Source of the DNA: Pandoraea iniqua
GTDB taxonomy: Bacteria > Pseudomonadota > Gammaproteobacteria > Burkholderiales > Burkholderiaceae
Length of the DNA: 64,000 nt
Assembly (NCBI RefSeq): GCF_902459685.1
Contig: NZ_CABPSF010000002.1
Location: 620,001 to 684,000 of the forward strand
Reading direction: 5' to 3'
Position numbers and translations under genes: made by a program. Shown piece after piece: positions 61,383 through 64,000 of this stretch. Under the pieces are notes generated by a model. The model ran no database searches. It saw only the letters and a program-made list of their open reading frames with translations, and was not told where the DNA came from. How positions within the stretch are numbered: position 1 is the stretch's first letter; every line of letters begins with the position of its first letter.

Positions 61383-63980
61383 TCAATTCAACGCGCGTGC
61401 GAGGATCGACGGGATCACGCCGCCGCGTTGCAGCAGTTCTACTTCCAGACGCGTTTCCACTGCCGCTGTTGTTACCAGCGACTCTGTACTGCCATCAGCA
61501 CGTGTGATCACGATCTCAATGGCGGCACGCGGCGAAACATCCGTAGGCAATGCTCTGATCCGGACACGATCTTGCGCCGTCAGCGCCAGCGTTTGTGGCG
61601 CGACGCCCGTTGGCAGACGCAACGGCAGGATGCCCATGCCGATCAGATTGGATCGGTGGATGCGTTCGAAACTCACGGCGACGACGGCGCGGATGCCCAG
61701 CAGCCGTTGTCCTTTCGCCGCCCAGTCGCGCGACGATCCGGTGCCGTAGCGGGCACCGGCCACGAGAACGACGGGGCGGTCTTCTTCGCGATACCGTTGG
61801 GCGGCATCGAAAATCGGCATCACGTCGTCACTTGGTCCGTGCACCGTATACGCGACGGGCAAGTCTGCGGCAAGCAAGTTAACAAGCGATTTGCTGTAGA
61901 ACGCCGCGCGCACCATTACCTCCCAGTTGCCTCGCCTTGAGGCGAAGACGTTCAGGTCGTCGCGCGGCTCGCCGCGTTCGACCAGAAAGTCTGCGACGGG
62001 ACTGTCCGGCGGAATGGCGCTGGCCGGGGAGATGTGGTCGGTCGTGACATCGTCGCCGAGGGCGAGCAGCACATGCGCATCGTAGTCGCCGAGCAGGCTG
62101 CCTTCGTCGCGCGCGACAAAGGGCGGCCGGCGCAGAGCGGTGGAGCGTTGTGACCACGCGTAGCGGGGGGCATGCGATACGTCGAGACCGGCCCACAGCG
62201 GATTGCCGCTCGCGTTGTGAAATGCTGTGCCGAAGTCGTCGGCGCGCACGGCCGCCAGACTGGCGGCGACGGTTTCGCGCGCGGGCCAGAGATCGCGCAG
62301 ATAGACCGGCAGACCGTGGGCGTCGAATTGGATCGGATCATTTTCGATATCGATGGCCGCGGTGCCGGCCAGCGCGAAGGCCACGACCAGCGGCGGCGAC
62401 ATGATGAATGCGTGCCCGAGGTCCGGATGGATGCGTCCGGGGAAATTGCGGTTGCCCGACACGACCGCTACAGGTGTGGCGGCGGCGTCCGCGAGGGCGC
62501 GGGCAATCGGTTCCGGCAGCGGACCTGCGTTGCCGATGCAGGTCGTGCACCCGAAGCCGACGATATCGAAACCCAGCGCGGCGAGGTCGTGATCGAGTCC
62601 CGCGCGAGCGAGATAGTCGGCGGCGGCAGGGGAGCCGGGGGCGAGCGACGTCTTGACCCACGACGGCACGTGCAGGCCACGCGCTCTTGCGCGGCGCGCG
62701 ACCCATCCGGCGGTGATGAGCAAGGCGGGGTCTGACGTGTTGGTGCAACTGGTGATGGCGGCCAGCGCAATCGGCCAGTCGGGCAAGCCACCCCGGCGCG
62801 AGGCCGGATCGGTGCCCAATGTGCGGCCTGTCGCGCCGCTGGGCAGCCGGTCTTGCGGCCGGAAGGGGCCCGCGACGTATCGCTCTACGCTATCGAGGTC
62901 GATATCGATCGTCCGGGTGTAGCGCGGCGTGGCGTGCGGGTCGAACCAGAGCCCGGCGCGCCGGTAGAGCGTTTCGACGTTGGCGATATGCGACGCGTCG
63001 CGCCCGGTTTCCCGCAGATAGGCGAGGGTGCGGTCGTCCACGGGGAAGTAGCCGGTACTGGCACCGTACTCGGGGGCCATATTGGCGACGACGGCGCGTT
63101 CGTTGGCGCTGAGGGTCGTCACGCCGGTGCCGTAGAACTCGACGAATTCGCCGCTGACGCCAAGGTTTCGCAGGACTTCGGTCACGCGCAACGCAAGATC
63201 GGTGGCGGTGCTGCCTGCCGGGAGGGCGCCGGAGAGTCGCACGCCGATGACATCCGGAATCCGTTGCATGACCGGCATGCCGAACATGACCGTTTGCGCT
63301 TCGAGCCCGCCTACGCCCCAGCCGAGCACGCCGATACCGTTGATCATCGGCGTGTGGCTGTCGGTGCCGATGAGGGTGTCGGGGACGAGCCACGGCTCAC
63401 CGTCGATCTCGCACTCGCTGGCGACGGTGGCGAGTTGTTCGAGGTTGATGGTGTGCATGATGCCGGTGCCCGGCGGATGGATGCGAACGCGGTCGAGTGC
63501 GCCGGACGCCCATCGCAGAAAGCGATAACGCTCGGCATTGCGGCGCATTTCCTCGGACAGGTTGCGCTGCGCGGCATCGGCTTGCGCGTGGAATTGCACG
63601 GCGAGCGAGTGATCGACGGAGACGTCGACGGGCAGCACGGGGTTGAGTTGCGACGGGTCGGCACCGGCTTCGGCGAGCACATCGCGCATGGCGGCGATAT
63701 CGATCAGCGCGGGCGTGCTGGTAGTGTCGTGCATGAGCACGCGCAGCGGGTAAAACGCAATTTCGTGGTGACTGGTGCCGCGTTCCAGCCAATCGAGCAC
63801 ACCATCGATCGCCGCCTGACGTTCATCGCCGGACAGGTTGCGCAGCGCATTTTCCAGCAACAGGCGTAAGACGACCGGCAGACGCGTGAGCGTATCGCCG
63901 AAGAGGGCGGGCAGATCGATAAATCGACGGGGGCGGCTGGTTGCGTCGAGTAACTGACCGGAGGCGGAGATCGGGTTCAT
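61383..63980 (-). CDS. Aconitase A-family hydratase
   Basis: 865 residues, complete in the window. Aconitase [4Fe-4S] ligands Cys412 (ITSCTNTSDP), Cys478 and Cys481 (FGCTTCIGNAG). AcnA/IRP-type features: FYPLRVLMHDTTSTPALIDI, VDVSVDHSLAVQF, GTDSHTPMINGIGVLGWGVG, and the C-terminal swivel domain GARYGTGSSRDWAAKGQRLL. The N-terminal 30 residues are shorter and more divergent than in housekeeping AcnA (about 890-900 residues). It interconverts citrate and isocitrate or a close analogue such as methylcitrate. Orphan in this window; partners may lie beyond 64000. Upstream promoter is out of view. Confidence 0.85.
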   Translation of the reverse strand: MNPISASGQLLDATSRPRRFIDLPALFGDTLTRLPVVLRLLLENALRNLSGDERQAAIDGVLDWLERGTSHHEIAFYPLRVLMHDTTSTPALIDIAAMRDVLAEAGADPSQLNPVLPVDVSVDHSLAVQFHAQADAAQRNLSEEMRRNAERYRFLRWASGALDRVRIHPPGTGIMHTINLEQLATVASECEIDGEPWLVPDTLIGTDSHTPMINGIGVLGWGVGGLEAQTVMFGMPVMQRIPDVIGVRLSGALPAGSTATDLALRVTEVLRNLGVSGEFVEFYGTGVTTLSANERAVVANMAPEYGASTGYFPVDDRTLAYLRETGRDASHIANVETLYRRAGLWFDPHATPRYTRTIDIDLDSVERYVAGPFRPQDRLPSGATGRTLGTDPASRRGGLPDWPIALAAITSCTNTSDPALLITAGWVARRARARGLHVPSWVKTSLAPGSPAAADYLARAGLDHDLAALGFDIVGFGCTTCIGNAGPLPEPIARALADAAATPVAVVSGNRNFPGRIHPDLGHAFIMSPPLVVAFALAGTAAIDIENDPIQFDAHGLPVYLRDLWPARETVAASLAAVRADDFGTAFHNASGNPLWAGLDVSHAPRYAWSQRSTALRRPPFVARDEGSLLGDYDAHVLLALGDDVTTDHISPASAIPPDSPVADFLVERGEPRDDLNVFASRRGNWEVMVRAAFYSKSLVNLLAADLPVAYTVHGPSDDVMPIFDAAQRYREEDRPVVLVAGARYGTGSSRDWAAKGQRLLGIRAVVAVSFERIHRSNLIGMGILPLRLPTGVAPQTLALTAQDRVRIRALPTDVSPRAAIEIVITRADGSTESLVTTAAVETRLEVELLQRGGVIPSILARALN

Positions 63981-64000
63981 GCCCGATAGTTTGCGGCTTG

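Noticed and set aside
1-64000. CRISPR arrays, rRNA operons, intact insertion sequences
   Set aside because: No regularly spaced repeats, no rRNA-like sequence and no transposase were recognised.

Overview
The window is GC-rich, almost fully coding chromosomal DNA of a beta-proteobacterium. Gene content (split pntAA/pntAB/pntB, many LysR/GntR regulators, CaiB-type CoA transferase, AAHS-family aromatic-acid transporter, trimeric porin, dipeptide-type ABC importer, selenocysteine formate dehydrogenase) and protein style fit Burkholderiaceae, most likely Pandoraea or a close relative. The genus is an inference from memory of the families; no 16S gene is present. No rRNA, CRISPR array or intact insertion sequence was seen. 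The only tRNA is tRNA-Sec.

Layout. 1-5213: energy-linked NAD(P) transhydrogenase operon (pntAA-pntAB-pntB) followed by two LysR regulators. 5433-8264: a three-subunit flavin/iron-sulfur amine or amino-acid dehydrogenase (HcnABC/opine-oxidase architecture), controlled by the divergent LysR. 8604-15134: an MFS permease, a cupin, a 2-keto-4-pentenoate-hydratase-like enzyme, two FCD-type GntR regulators and an enoyl-CoA hydratase/CoA-transferase pair with a clear GntR operator. 15554-22214: a GH15 glucanase, a FlxA-like protein behind a sigma-28-like promoter, an HsrA/MdtD-like exporter, a Leu/Ile/Val-type binding protein and an aspartoacylase-family hydrolase. 22299-25990: pqiA (split into two genes)-pqiB-pqiC, an inter-membrane lipid-transport system.

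26175-35542 is a compact selenium module: formate dehydrogenase-N (fdnG with an in-frame UGA and SECIS hairpin, fdnH, fdnI), the assembly protein fdhE, then selA, selB and tRNA-Sec (selC). Only selD is missing from the neighbourhood. Directly behind selC lies a fragment resembling a tyrosine-recombinase active-site segment, interrupted by a stop. It is followed by an AT-rich stretch and an accessory-looking segment (two DUF1254 proteins, an autotransporter, an orphan ORF and a hicAB toxin-antitoxin pair) up to about 43150. I read selC as an old integration site.

43185-51100 is a catabolic cluster: divergent LysR, HpcH/HpaI-type aldolase, amidohydrolase, a 388-residue protein I do not recognise, an aromatic-acid/H+ symporter, a seven-repeat EAR/EPTP-like beta-propeller protein and a porin. 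51415-61335 is a second cluster built around a C45-family Ntn acyltransferase/amidase, a dipeptide-type ABC importer, an aspartoacylase-like deacylase, an ornithine-cyclodeaminase-family enzyme and a LysR. Together they look like uptake and dismantling of an N-acylated or peptide-like compound. The window closes with an aconitase-A-family gene on the minus strand. The propeller-containing catabolic cluster and the selC integration scar are the most promising places for undescribed biology.
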